From: Lactuca virosa
Lineage: Eukaryota; Streptophyta; Magnoliopsida; Asterales; Asteraceae
Length of the DNA stretch: 64,000 bases
Direction of reading: 5' to 3'
Assembly (NCBI GenBank): GCA_928212115.1
Contig: CAKMRJ010005523.1
Coordinates: 108,139,595-108,203,594 of the forward strand
In this document: positions 43,070 through 54,881 of the stretch, one piece after another
Layout: the number at the start of each line of letters is the position of its first letter
How positions within the stretch are numbered: the first letter of the stretch is position 1
Notes under the pieces: generated by a model
What the model saw: the letters and a program-made list of their open reading frames with translations, nothing else
What the model was told of the DNA's origin: nothing
The model's database searches: none
Translations under genes and position numbers: made by a program

Positions 43070-44568
43070 TGTTACGACCCAAAAACAGTACTAAATTTTT
43101 TCATTTTGAAGTCTATCAAACCATTCAGGCATTCACCAATTGTTCAAAATCAACACCAAGTCATAATATTCAAAACATCAGAGTACAATTATTCATAATG
43201 CGGAAATCATGAGGGGAGGATGCTGTGCCATCACGCCGGGCCCTTCCCTTTCGAACCAGAAGTACCTAAACCATAAACATAAAATGTAAGCACAAAGCTT
43301 AGTGAGTTCCCTAAAGTACTCCATACCAATCATACAATTGGGCTTAACCCTGGGGTATAATCCAACCCAGTATACACATATGGTCCCCACCCTAGGGCCT
43401 CGTCCTGGGGTGTATTTCAACCCAATCAACACATATGGTCCCCACCCTAGGGCCTCGTCCTGGGGTGTATTTCAACCCGATCAACACATATGGGCCCCAC
43501 CCTGGGGTATCTTTAACCCCAATCATACAATAGTAGGCCCCGCCCTGGGGTCTATTTCAACCCGAACATACGATAGTGCGCCCCGGCCTGGGGTGTATTT
43601 CAACCCAACATACAATCACATATAAGCTACATAGCAACTATCATCCTAAATAATACAATAATGGGTCGACATTGGTGCATTCCACCCATGAATACAGTGA
43701 GAAGACTCACATCCAAAGAAGATAATCGGGCCACACACTCGGGTTGCTGCTAATATGGCTCCTCACACTAATTCTATCCCAAAGAAAATAACCCTAATTA
43801 ATAATCCGGTTTTTTATTCCATAATAAATGGTCCAACTAACCGCATACCATCTTTTTATGTCCCGCTTACACGTCCGATGCGAAAAGGGGATCGGGGTCG
43901 AGGTGCAGTACGCCAACGTACGCACCCTAATGCTAAAACTCCCATTAAGGTCTTAATGCCTTAAGACCTTATGTCCAAACTTGAAATATGGGCTTATTAA
44001 AACCTCTAAGGCCATAAAGTTGCAAACTTTATGCCTTTGCATGGCTACAAGGATCCCAACACTAAAAACCTAACTTGCTCAATCATTTTTTACAACATAA
44101 CTTTTGCATGGGGACAAACCAAGGTTGGGGATTTATACCTCCAAATGGTGCATAATGAAGAGAAAATTTTAGATCCAAGGTCTTGAGAGCAAAGCCACTT
44201 CTTTGATGATCTCCCTTCACAAACAAGAATGCCTACAACTCACTCAAAAGCTCAAAATGCTCAAAATAGTTTAGGGTTTGCTAGCAAGGTCGATTTTAGG
44301 GATGGAGGCTGATAAGAGGAAGGGTTTTAAGGCTATAATGGTGCTTATATAGTGCTCAAACCCCAAATATTAGGGTTTGGTCAAAAACTGTGTACGCCCT
44401 GCGTACCAACATACATGCGCGAGACCTGGTACACCCAGTGTACCAAAGTGTACGTCCAGCGTACCCATGCTGCACCCTAATTATGAAAATGCCATAAAGG
44501 GCTACTTTGCACAATAATCACTTACTAAGGGGATAAAGGGTAAATACTTGGATGAATAAGATGTTACA
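43070..44568 (-). repeat. Gypsy-3 3' LTR
   Basis: Plus reading TGTTACGACCC to AGATGTTACA. It has five or more units of the ggggtgtatttcaaccc repeat (about 43338-43612). The transcribed-side palindromes are mostly lost in a deletion near 43850. Promoter-side palindromes remain near 44392-44463 and a TTATATA box at 44345-44351. Confidence 0.9.
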
Positions 44569-47500
44569 ACTCTTCCCCACTTGAACCAGACTTCATCCTC
44601 GAAGTCTGCTGCCGCGAATAAATTAGGGTAGTGCTCTTACATCTCCACCTTAGGTTCCCATGTCTATTCAGAACCTTTACGATGCTGCCACTGGACCTTG
44701 GCCATAGACACTTCTTTGTTGCATAGAGCCTTTGTCTTCTGATCCAAAATCGCCACCGGTCTATCCACATAAGTCAGGCGATCATCAACCTTAATGTCAT
44801 CCAGTGGAACAATTACGGACTCATCGGCCAAACACCTCCGAAGCTGATACACATGGAAGGTGTTATGGATCTGGCTGAGCTTATCAGGAAAATCCAGTCG
44901 GTATGCAACCTTTCCCACCCGGGCTGAAATTCTGAAAGGACCAATGAATCTGGGGCCCAACTTGCCTCGCTTTCGAAATCGGATGACACATTTCCAAGGC
45001 AACACCTTCGGAAGCACCAAGTCTCCTACCTGAAACTCGAGATCCAAACGCCACTGATCTGCATAATTCTTCTATCGGCTTTGCGTGACTCGCAACCTAT
45101 TACACACTTGCTGAATCAACCTCCTTCCATACAACATCTCAAAAGGCGGTTGATCAATACTGGCGTGATAAATGTTGTTGTAGAAGAACTCAGCCAGTGG
45201 AATGTAAGTATCCCAAATCCCTCAAAAATCTAGTACACAAGCCCGGAGCATATCTTCGATCATCTGAATCGTCCGCTCGCTTTAGCCGTCAGTATGGGGA
45301 TGGTATGATGTACTAAAATGCAGCTGAGTACCCAACTCCTCATGAAACTTCCTCTAAAACCTGGAGGTGAAACGAACATCCTGGTCTGAAACCACCAAAA
45401 TTAGCACCCCATGCCGAACTACCACCTCCCGAACGTAGATGTCAGGTAACTTCTCAACAGATATGCTCTCGTCAATTAGTATGAAATTCACACTCTTGGT
45501 CAATCTATTAACAATGACCCATATAGAATCAACACCATGTGTCGTCCTTGGCAGTTTTATGATAAAATCCATGGTAATCTCTTCCCACTTCCACATGGAA
45601 ATGGGTAAGGGTTGCATCTTGTCGTGGGGTCTCCGATCTTCGGCCTTGACTTTCCTGCAAGTCAAGCACTGCTCAACAAACCAAGCTATTTCCCTTTTCA
45701 TACAGGGCCACCAATAACTAAACCTCATATCCCTATACATCTTCGTGGCCCCCAGATGGATAGAAAAATTTGACTTATGTGCCTCCTCCAGAACTGTCTG
45801 CCTCACCCCACCTGCTTCCGGAACTCAGGCTCTACCAAATTGAGTCAAGAACCCCCGACTATCTCTAAAAAATAAGGGCATCTGTCCCCTGATTCGCTCT
45901 GCCTTCCAATTCTCCTTTTATAATCCCTCCACCTGAGCCTTCTTGATCAAATCCAACAAAAGCGAAGTGACAACCATCCTCAAGCAGATATCCCTAATGG
46001 AAGAACTCACGGCCTTGCGGCTCAAATCATCGGCCACCGCATTGGCCTTCCCAGGGTGGTATAGGATCTCGCAATCATAATCCTTTACGAAATCCAGCCA
46101 CCCCATCTTCCACATGTTCAAATTCAGTCGATCCATCAAATATCTCAAACTCTTCTGGTCAGTGTAAACCGTACACCTAACCCCATTAGGAAGTGCCTCC
46201 AAATATTTAGGGTGAAAACCATCGCCCCCAACTCCAAATCATGTGTAGGATAATTTGCCTCATGAAGCTTCAATTGCCTCAAGAGTATGCAATCACGTGA
46301 CCCCTCTGCATAAGAACAACTCACAATCCTAAAATAGAGGCGTCACAGTAAACCATTAAATCATCCAAACCATCAGGAAGCGCGAGAATCGGGGACTCTC
46401 ACAATCTATGCCTCAGAGTATCAAAATCCAACTGCTGATCAGGCCCCCACCGAAAAGTCACATTCTTCTTTGTCAAGCGGGTCAAAGGTACTGCAATCTT
46501 GGAGAAATCCTGGATGAATCTTTGATAATACCTTGTGAAACCTAGGAAACTTTGGATCTCATATGGGGTCCTCAGAACCTCCCATCACATCACGACCATG
46601 ATCTTGGTCGGGTCGACCAAGATACCCTTCTGATTGACGATGTGCCCCAGAAACTGCACCTCGCGCAACCAGAACTCATATTTGGTGAATTTAGCATAAA
46701 GCCTCTCTCTCCTCAGGGTCTCCAACACCTCTCGCAAATGTTCTGTGTGCTGCTCCTTGGGCTTAGAGTAGACAAGAATATCATCAATGAATACTATCAT
46801 AGACCGATCCAGCATCGACCTTCAGACTCAGTTCATGAGATGCACGAAAGCTGTTGGTGCATTGGTCAGCTCAAATGGCATCACTACGAACTCGTAATGA
46901 CCATACCCAGTCCTGAAGGTTGTCTTGTATGCATCATCATCCATGAATCTCATCTGATGGTACCCCGATCGCAAATCAATCTTTGAAAACCAAGATTCAC
47001 CCTGAATGTGATCAAACAAATCGTCAATCCTCGGAAGTGGGTAATGGTTCTTCACCGCTATATTATTCAACTCCCAGTAATCAATGCACATTCTATGTAA
47101 ACCGTCTTTCTTCTTCACAAACAGAATTGGTTCTCCTCACAGAGAGATGATCGGACGAATAAAACCCTTGTCTAGTAGATCCTGAAGCTGTGTAGACAAC
47201 TCATGCATCTATGGTGGTGCCAGACGATACAATGCCTTGGATATCGGAGCCGCACCAGGAACCAGATCAATCTGAAACTCAACCTGCCTATCGGGAGGTA
47301 CTCCTAGTAAATCCTCGGGAAACGCATCGGGGAAATCCCGAACAATAGGCACCCTACTCAATTCCGACGTGCCCTTAACTCGAGTGTCTGCAACATAAGC
47401 TAGTAACCCAGAACAACCCTGTTGCAGATATCTCCTGGCCCTCACAACTGAACAGAGAGATGGTCCATATGAATCTCTCTCGCCAAGAATAACCAATTCT

Positions 47501-47838
47501 ACCCCACTTAGGGTTTGAACTCTCACTAACTTCCACTCGCAATCAATCTTGGCTCCATTGGGACCCAACCAATCCATCTCGATAACAACCTTCGATCCTC
47601 TTAAAGGAATCGGCACCAAATCAATAGAGTACCTCTCACTTAATAGATTCAGGACACAGCCGCGATGAACCCTTGAAGCACTCATGGTATGGTCATCCGC
47701 AATCTCAACCTCCAGAGGAAAAATCCAAAGTCCCGGGAGCATCACAAAACTTCTTGCTAAGAGCAAGAGATACAAAGGATCGGGTAGCACTCAAATCAAA
47801 TATAACATGAGCGGTCATACCATTGACCAAAAAGGTCC
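44569..47838 (-). pseudogene. Gypsy-3 pol: protease, reverse transcriptase, RNase H, integrase
   Basis: Protease begins near 47838 (GPFLVNG), but the catalytic DSG reads DLS, and a shift follows near 47720. Its later part is 47790-47209 (GCVLNLLSERYSIDLVP, EVEIADD). Reverse transcriptase lies at 47118-46585 ([32 protein letters not shown]). RNase H lies at 46202-45918, in a frame shifted from reverse transcriptase. Integrase lies at 45806-45354 (HLGATKMYRDM, CLTCRKVK, IVNRLTKS) and its C-terminal part at 45047-44664 (EFQVGDLVL, RFIGPFRI, HNTFHVYQL, VQWQHRKGSE). Stops and shifts throughout; not functional. Confidence 0.9.
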
Positions 47839-47907
47839 CTATACAAGATCAAAATAATCATAAGAATAAACAAGGAAAGCAATAAAAGATAGAGATAAGT
47901 CACATAC
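47839..47907 (-). other. Intron-like insert before protease, Gypsy-3 (69 bp)
   Basis: Minus strand GTATGTGAC to CTTGTATAG, T-rich. The 3' exon begins with the same GxFLVNG as the other copies; the upstream gag exon has been deleted almost up to the splice site. Confidence 0.72.
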
Positions 47908-48399
47908 CAGTATATACAAACAGAATCGCATAGACTGTCAAATGATGACTCTACCCTAAGCCCATAACCAAACAAGGAACATGAAATGAGGCCAAATCAA
48001 TCATTATAGGGCTATATGATCCTAGTCGTATACAACTTTGAAAGCATACACTTAGCAATTAACTAAACTAATATCAATTCCAAGTAATACATAGCATCAA
48101 GTTCCACTAGGCTATAAGGCATCATGCAAATCAGACAATTCCATCATATGATTCCTGAAGGTATCCATAGCCCTAATCTAGCATGCAATTCTCATATCAA
48201 GCATACTACTCATAATACATAGGTATGGGTAACCTTGGGAACCACTTACTTAAGCTCTACTGATTGCACGCATCACATCCCTTCTTCTTAGTAAAAATCT
48301 TTTTAGAAGTTCAATTTCAATTTTCCTTAAAAAAAGTTTATCATTTCCTCAGTTTGTGTTTTGACACACCAAAAAGTGTGCCCGAATCCCTCAAACCAA
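47908..48399 (-). other. Gypsy-3 leader
   Basis: Matches the Gypsy-1 leader (gggtatg, aagtggttcccaa-type phrases). The gag that should lie between it and protease is absent. Confidence 0.65.
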
Positions 48400-48412
48400 G
48401 GCTTTGATACCA
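48400..48412 (-). promoter_or_regulatory. Gypsy-3 primer-binding site (tRNA-Met)
   Basis: Minus strand TGGTATCAAAGCC, one mismatch to the usual TGGTATCAGAGCC. Confidence 0.9.
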
Positions 48413-49228
48413 ACTTGTAACGACCCAAAACTGTACTAAAATGTTTCATTTTAAAGTATATCAAATCATTCATCAATTGTTAAAAATCAGCACAAAGTCA
48501 TAATATTCAAAACATCAGAGTACAATTATTCATAATGTGGAAATCATGATGGGAGGATGCTGTGCCATCATGCTGAGCCCTTTCTTTTCGAACCGTACCT
48601 GAAACAATAAACATAAACTGTAAGCACAAAGCTTAGTGAGTTCCCCAAAGTACTCCATACCAATCATGCAACTGGGCTTAACCATGGAGTATAATCCAAC
48701 CCAATATACACATATGGGCCCCGCCCTGGGGTGTATTTCAACTTGATCAACACATATAGGCCTCACCCTGGGGTATCTTTCAACGCAATCATATAATAGT
48801 GGTCCCCGCCCTGGGGTCTATTTCAACCCGAACATACGATAGTGGTCCCCGCCCTTGGGTGTATTTCAACCTAGCATACAATCACATATAAGCCACATAG
48901 TAGCTATCATCCTAAATATTACAATAATGGGTCGGCACTGGTGCCTTCGACCCATGAATATAGTGAGAAGACTCACCTCCAAAGAAGATAACCGAGCCAC
49001 ACACTCGAGCTGCTACTAATACGGCTCCTCACACTAATGTTATCCCAAAGAAAATAACCCTAATTAATAATTCGGGTTTTTATTCCTTAATAAATGGTCC
49101 AACCAACCCCATATCCTAATTAGGGGCAAAAAGGTCATTTTGCCCTTCCCATTCGGTCCAATCCCGAAAAATCCCACACCTAATGATCCAAGGCCCAAAA
49201 GAATGGCCCAAACGCTGAAACTGGGCCG

Positions 49229-49335
49229 TATACTTTGCATACCATCTTGTACACCCCGCGTACACGTCCTATGCAAAAAGGGGATCGGGGTCGAGGTGCA
49301 GTACACACAATATACCGGATTTTACGCCCAACGTA
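49229..49335 (-). promoter_or_regulatory. Palindrome cluster, Gypsy-3 5' LTR, transcribed side
   Basis: Copies start at 49229, 49250, 49302 and 49323: 21 bp within both pairs and 73 bp between pairs. Confidence 0.78.
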
Positions 49336-49960
49336 TGCACCCTAATGCTAAAACTCCCATTAAGGTCTTAATGCCTTAAGACCTTACGTCCAAACTTCAG
49401 ATCTGAGCTTATTAAAACCTCTAAGGCCATAAAGTTGCAAACTTTATGCCTTTGCATGGCTACAAGGATCCCAACACTAAACACCAAACTTGTTCAATCA
49501 TTTTCTACACCATAACTCTTGCATGGGGACAAACCAAGATCCAAGCTTGCATTTTTTATGATTTAAAATACCCTAAAATGTCTAACATGACAACTTAAAG
49601 GCTTTGGAGTACCTCATACTAACAAAGACCTAGGTTTTGGTACAAAAGGGATGAAAATCTAAGCTTAACCAAAATCTAGAGAAACATGAGTCAGGGTTGG
49701 AGCTTTATACCTACAAATGGTGCATAATGAAGAGAAAATTCTGGATCCAAGGTCTTTAGAGCAAAGCCACTTCTTTGATGATCTTCCTTCACAAACAAGA
49801 ATACCCACAACTTACTCAAAAGCTCAAAATGCTCAAAATAGGTTAGGGTTTGCGAGGGTCGATTTTAGGGATGGAGGCTGATAAGAAAATGGGTTTTGAG
49901 GCTATAATGGTGCTTATCTAGTGCACAAACCCTAAATATTAGGGTTTGGTCCAAAATGTG

Positions 49961-50042
49961 TATGTCCTGCGTACCAGCGTACGCCCAACATACATGTGTG
50001 AGACCAAGTACACACAGCGTACCAAAGTGTACGCCCAACGTA
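49961..50042 (-). promoter_or_regulatory. Palindrome cluster, Gypsy-3 5' LTR, promoter side
   Basis: Copies start at 49961, 49980, 50009 and 50030: 19 and 21 bp within pairs, 48 bp between pairs, shorter than in relatives. Confidence 0.75.
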
Positions 50043-50152
50043 CCCATGCTGCACCCAAATTATGAAAATTCCATAAAGGGACACTTTGCACTATAATCAA
50101 TTACTAAGGGGATAAAGGGTAAATATCTGGAAGAACACGATGTTATAATTTT

Positions 50153-50878
50153 CTACTTCTGAGGAATTGGCTGAATATAACCAGCACATTGATGACGCTA
50201 CCAAGGTCGCTTGCATTATGATTGCAACCATAGTACCTGAGCTCCAAAAGACCTTTGAGGACTATTGGCCTTATGAAATAAACCAGGCTCTTTCTAAGAT
50301 GTTTCTCAAGAAAGCTAGACAAGAGCATTATGAAGTTGTCATGGCCCTTATGGTATGTAAATTGAAAGATGGGGAATTTATGTGCTCATGTGTAGAAAAT
50401 GCAGAGACACATGTATAGATTGGAAAAGTTCATTGTGAACTTGACAATGAGCTTTCCATTGACATGGTTCTCAAATCCTTGCCTATTAGTTTGGATAAGT
50501 TCATCTTGACCTATCATTTGAACAATACTAAGACCACATTGATTGAGCGTCACAATCTATTGCAAACAGCTGAAGCAGGAATGAAGAAGTCTCATTCCAA
50601 TAGTGTTGCAACTTCCCCATTCATGGCTATTCAACAAGGCAAGGTCAATAAGAGAAAGGCCCATTCCCAACCCAAGTGGAATGAGAAAGCTCACATTGGA
50701 GAGTCCAGTGGGTCAAAGGGAAAGGTCATCTTTGATGCTCCTCCTATCGGTAACCCAAAAGAAGCCGTGTGTTTTCATTGTGGCTAGAAAGGTCATTGGA
50801 AAAGAAGTTGTCCCAAATATCTACAAGAAGTGGGAGAAGCTAAGGGCAAGGTGTTTGGCTCTTCATCTGGTATGTACT
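50153..50878 (+). pseudogene. Copia-3 gag, second part with zinc knuckle
   Basis: SEELAEYNQHIDDA and LQKTFEDYW continue the copia gag. A TAG at about 50416 follows CVENAETHV. The C-terminal half (LPISLDKFILTYHLN) is open. The zinc knuckle reads CFHCG-stop-KGHWKRSC: a TAG sits inside the finger near 50785, probably from CAG. After KYLQEVGEAKGK the protein passes into protease. Two stops make it inactive. Confidence 0.86.
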
Positions 50879-52277
50879 CTATCAAAATCAATAACACTTA
50901 CATTTCAAATTCTTGGGTCCTTGATACGCGATGTGGTTTCCACATTTGTTCTAATATGCAGGGGCTAAAGGAAAGTGAAGAGGTCGAGCATGGGAAGTTA
51001 AACCTAATCATGGGGAATAGGTGAAAGTCGGCTGTTACCAGGATTAGAGTTTATGAGCTTATGTTTGATAATAGTGTTAGGGTTGATTTAAACAACTGCT
51101 GTTATTCATCAGAAATGACAATGAACATGATCTCATTTCCTTGTATTGGTGTGTATGAAACTATTGTGTGTGTGCATGAACTAGGCAATAATTTTTTAGT
51201 ATTGATTCTTCTAATGATTTAGACAAGGCGTGCTTATGGAATTGTCGTCTTGGGCACATCAATAAGAAACACATCGCCCAACTCCAAAAGGATGGAGTGT
51301 TGGAATCATTTGACCTAAAAACATACGATGAATGAAAATCTTGTTTGTTGGGGAATATGACTACGCCACCTTTCACATGAACTTGTGAAAGAGGTGGAGA
51401 TTTTTTAGACCTCATCCATACGGATGTGTGTGGTCCTTTTAGATGAGCCATAAGAGATTCTAATCGCTACTACGTGACGTTTACTGATGATTGTAGTAGA
51501 TATGGGTATATATTTTTAATTAAGCATAAATTGAAAACTTTCGAAAGTTCAATGAGTTTAAGAACGAGGTAGAGAATCAATTGGGCAAGGAGATAAAGAT
51601 GCTCTGATCTGATAGAGGTGTAGAATATCTTAGTATCGAGTTCAACGACTATCTAAAAGAATGTGAAATTGTTTCATAATTGACACCTCCTAGGACACCA
51701 CAACTTAATTGTGTAGTTGAGTGGTGTAATCGAACCTTCCTAGACATGGTTCATTCCATGATGAATCGATATTCCCTCCCTATATCGTTATGGGGGTATG
51801 CCTTAGAGTTAGCGTACCACCTAAGTTTTATGGTTTGCATATAACGACAGATGGGGATACGTTTATCAGTGATAATAAAATGGTAATTTTGGATGAGTCG
51901 GCTAACTACAAGGAAGCGATGGCAGGCCCTGAGGCTACTAAATGGAAAGAGGCAATGGAAAGCGAGATCCAATCCATGTATGATAACTAAGTATGGAATT
52001 TGGTTGATCAAGCTCTTGGTCGGAAGACAATAGGTTGCAAATGGATCTTCAAGAAGAAGACCAAAATGTATGGTAATGTACAGACCTTCAAGGCAAGGTT
52101 GGTTACAAAGGGCTTTACTTAAAACCAAGACGTTGACTATGATTAGACCTTTTCACCAGTTTCCAAGATTAAGTCAATTAGGGTAATGCTTGCCATAAAT
52201 ACTCATTATGCCTATGAAGTATGGCAAAAGGATGTTAAAACTGCTTTCCTTAACGGTAAAATGGTTGAGGATGTTTA
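50879..52277 (+). pseudogene. Copia-3 protease, integrase and first part of reverse transcriptase
   Basis: Protease site near 50912-50945 reads WVLDTRCGFHIC, with the DTG-type motif altered to DTR. The integrase region follows in several frames (GHINKKHIAQLQKDG near 51255, DLIHTDVCGPF near 51405, a core with VEWCNRTFLDM near 51717). Reverse transcriptase starts with EAMAGPEATKWKEAM near 51917 and runs through WIFKKKTK, a stop in FT-QDVDYD, and VKTAFLNGKMVEDVY, where the solo LTR is inserted. Confidence 0.85.
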
Positions 52278-53058
52278 TGTTGGATTATATGTCTAAGCCC
52301 ATAACTATTATTGGTATGTACTCGACCCGAGAGTAGCATGGTCCATTTGGGTTGCATATCATCAGGACAATTTGTTAGGATGGACTCTTGAGAGAAGGTT
52401 ATATATGATTTATTAATATATTATAAGTTATAATATATTAATATGAAATCATATGTTTTAATTAGATTGATCAATAATTAATTTGGAATTAATTTTGTGA
52501 TCAAAAGAGACTAATTAAATCTATGGGGACTAATTATGGTAATTAGTTATATTTATATGTGTTGGGCTTATGATCCATGTTGGACCAAGTTTATGTATGG
52601 ATACATAAAGAGTTGGTCCACATGAACCATGGATCATAAAACCCATGGGTATGGATTTGGGTTATACCCATGACCCTTGGAATCCACCACATATAAATAT
52701 GTGTTCCTTTGCCCAAAATCGCCATTTGTAGAGACTTGTACTTGGAGTTTATGGAGGTGTTTTTGTTGCATGGAGATTCTCTCTCAAGAGCCACCTTTGT
52801 TCATGATGTGTTGTGACTTCATTTGAGGCTTCCACACTATTGGGGCTAAGCTCTTAAGGCCAAATACATCAAGAGTTCAAGCTACATAAAAGGTATGTTA
52901 CCCTAACTAGTATCTTGTATGGTATATGTCAATTGCATGCTAGTTATAGGCTTAATACCTTGGAAACATCATTGCATGTATAATTAGTGAAAACATAGAT
53001 CCAAGGTATTTAGGGTTGTATGTGCACCATAGGATGTTGTAGTATACAAAACCCATCA
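52278..53058 (+). mobile_element. Solo copia LTR inside Copia-3 reverse transcriptase, duplication GTTTA
   Basis: Starts TGTTGGATTATATG and ends AACCCATCA. GTTTA lies at 52273-52277 and 53059-53063, and the reverse transcriptase frame resumes exactly after it. TATAAATA at 52692-52699. Same family as 41476-42325. Confidence 0.94.
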
Positions 53059-54272
53059 GTTTACATGGGTCAACCATAAGGTTTTGAACATGCCAAATTC
53101 CCTAAGGTTTTCATTCTTGAGAAATCGACCTGTGGACTGAAACAAGCATCTTGTAGCTGGAATCTTTGCTTCCATGAAAAAATCAAAGAGTTTGGATTTT
53201 CTAGAAGTGAAGATGAGTCTTGCGTGTATGTAAAAGCTAGTGGGAGTATAGTGACCTTCCTACCCTTGTATGTGGATGACATACTCCTAATAGGAAAAAA
53301 TGTTCCAACTTTGCAAGAAGTGAAATCATGGCTTGGGAAGCATTTTGCTATGAAGGATCTGGGAGAGGCTACATACATACTTGGAATAAGGATTTATAGA
53401 AATAGGCAGAAACATTTACTAGGCCTTAGCCAGAGTTTATACTTGGATAAAATATTGAAACTGGTTAGTATGGAGAATTCCAAGAAAGGGGGCTTACCCA
53501 TGCATCATACTGTTAAATTGAGCAAGGCTCAATGTCCCATTAGTGATATGGAAATAGATACGATGATTTGAGTCCCATATGTTTCTGCTATAGGATCGAT
53601 CTTGTATGCTATGACATGTACTCGAAATGATGTGGCTTATGCTTTGAGCATGGTTAGCATATATCAAGGTAATCCTGGTTTAGCTCATTAGACTGTAGTG
53701 AAAAACATTCTTAAGTATTTGTGGAAAACAAAAGATGTAATCTTAGTTTTCGGTGGAAAAGATGAACTTAAGGTGAGTGGCTATAGTGATGCCAGTTTTT
53801 AAACAGATCGAGATAATATTTATTCGCAATCTGGTTAGGTATTTCTCTTAAATGGTGGAGCGGTGACTTGGAAAAGTTCCAAGCAGCAAACGATGGATAA
53901 TTCTACTTGTGAATCAGAGTACCTCGTAACAGTTAAGGCAACAAAGGAGGAAATGTGGTTCAATAATTTTATTGGAGATCTTGGAGTTGTTCCATCAATC
54001 CAAGAGCCAATGGAGATATTCTATGACAATGAGGGTGGGTGGCTTTGAATAAAGAACTGATGGATCATGGTAGATCTAGGCACATCGAAAGGAAATACCA
54101 CTACATCAGACATAAAGTAGAAGAAGGCACGCTCATAGTGAATCATGTATCATTAGAGCATAATCCTATTGATCCTACTACAAAGGGATGGAGCAAGATT
54201 AAGCACTTCGAGCATGCTAGGAGAACTAGGCTAAGAGATGATATTAGATTCTATATTTTAGTAGTTAGTTGA
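53059..54272 (+). pseudogene. Copia-3 reverse transcriptase end and RNase H
   Basis: After the insertion come CGLKQASCSWN, the KASGSI site and YVDDILLIGKN (near 53268-53300), then KHFAMKDLGEATYILGI. 53575 onward gives VSAIGSILYAM with stops, then RNase H pieces: VTWKSSKQQTM, ESEYLVTVKATKE (53863-54048), and in another frame GRSRHIERKYHYIRH (54039-54272). Several stops and one frameshift near 54040. Confidence 0.87.
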
Positions 54273-54881
54273 TGTTTTGAAACAATGTAACAATGATGAT
54301 ATGTAATTCAATGATGATTAAATAATAGAGATTTATTTATGTTCAAAGTGTGTGATACCATTTTTCAATTAATTTATTCTTATGTTCCGTTTTGCATGTT
54401 TTACTTCCAGAATATTAAATTATTCGAAATGCCACATTCGTTCATACTTTGGGTGTAAGTATTTATTTAAGACTGTAATGAATTTTTGTAGATTATCCAT
54501 AGGGATTGGACATTGCATAGTGACTGCTACGATATTCGTGAGTTCTTAGAAAATAGGGATTTGTGAGTATTGGTTAAATACATGCTTAGAGATTACTTCA
54601 TGGATTCAATCATGAGTAATTATAAGACAACAATATCTTCTATTCTTGAAGCAGAGATATATAAGTCATAGTTTGCAAATCTATTGTGTTTTGGTTTACT
54701 CCAACGCATCTATAACTAGATATTATAAAGTGTAGTTCCATGTATGACTTGGTGAGTACAATGTATGATTATATAGTCAAGGTTTATTCGTTCTTTTTGA
54801 CTTAATAGGAAAATCGATATCTTTGGGCCCCTTGGTGATTTGATGTTGACATTATAGTGCTGGGCCCGGTCGGGACTGAAT
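54273..54881 (+). other. Copia-3 tail
   Basis: Non-coding and homologous to the tail of the gag-only copia (34440-35000), e.g. tgcatgtt-tacttccagaata and atctttgggccccttggtgat. Cut by Gypsy-4. Confidence 0.7.

Larger units (their letters stand above)
43070..50147 (-). mobile_element. Gypsy-3, full-length insertion lacking gag, duplication ATTTT
   Basis: Both LTRs are present (43070-44568 and 48416-50147). ATTTT lies at 43065-43069 and 50148-50152. Between them on the minus strand are primer site, leader, intron-like insert, protease, reverse transcriptase, RNase H and integrase. Gag is missing. The LTRs differ by two deletions in the left copy (about 130 and 170 bp) and by repeat-copy number, so the insertion is not recent. 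Confidence 0.93.
48416..50147 (-). repeat. Gypsy-3 5' LTR
   Basis: Plus reading TGTAACGACCC to CGATGTTATA, where the last bases have drifted from TGTTACA. TATA box decayed to TTATCTA at 49914-49920. The ggggtgtatttcaa repeat lies at about 48678-48870. Confidence 0.9.
42331..54881 (+). mobile_element. Copia-3, decayed copia split by Gypsy-3 and a solo LTR
   Basis: Gag starts at 42874, is cut at 43069 by Gypsy-3 and resumes at 50148. Protease, integrase and reverse transcriptase follow. Reverse transcriptase is cut at 52277 by a solo LTR and resumes at 53059, then RNase H ends near 54272. A long tail runs to 54881, where Gypsy-4 begins. Its own LTRs are not in view. Many stops make it the oldest element of this nest. 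Confidence 0.88.
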
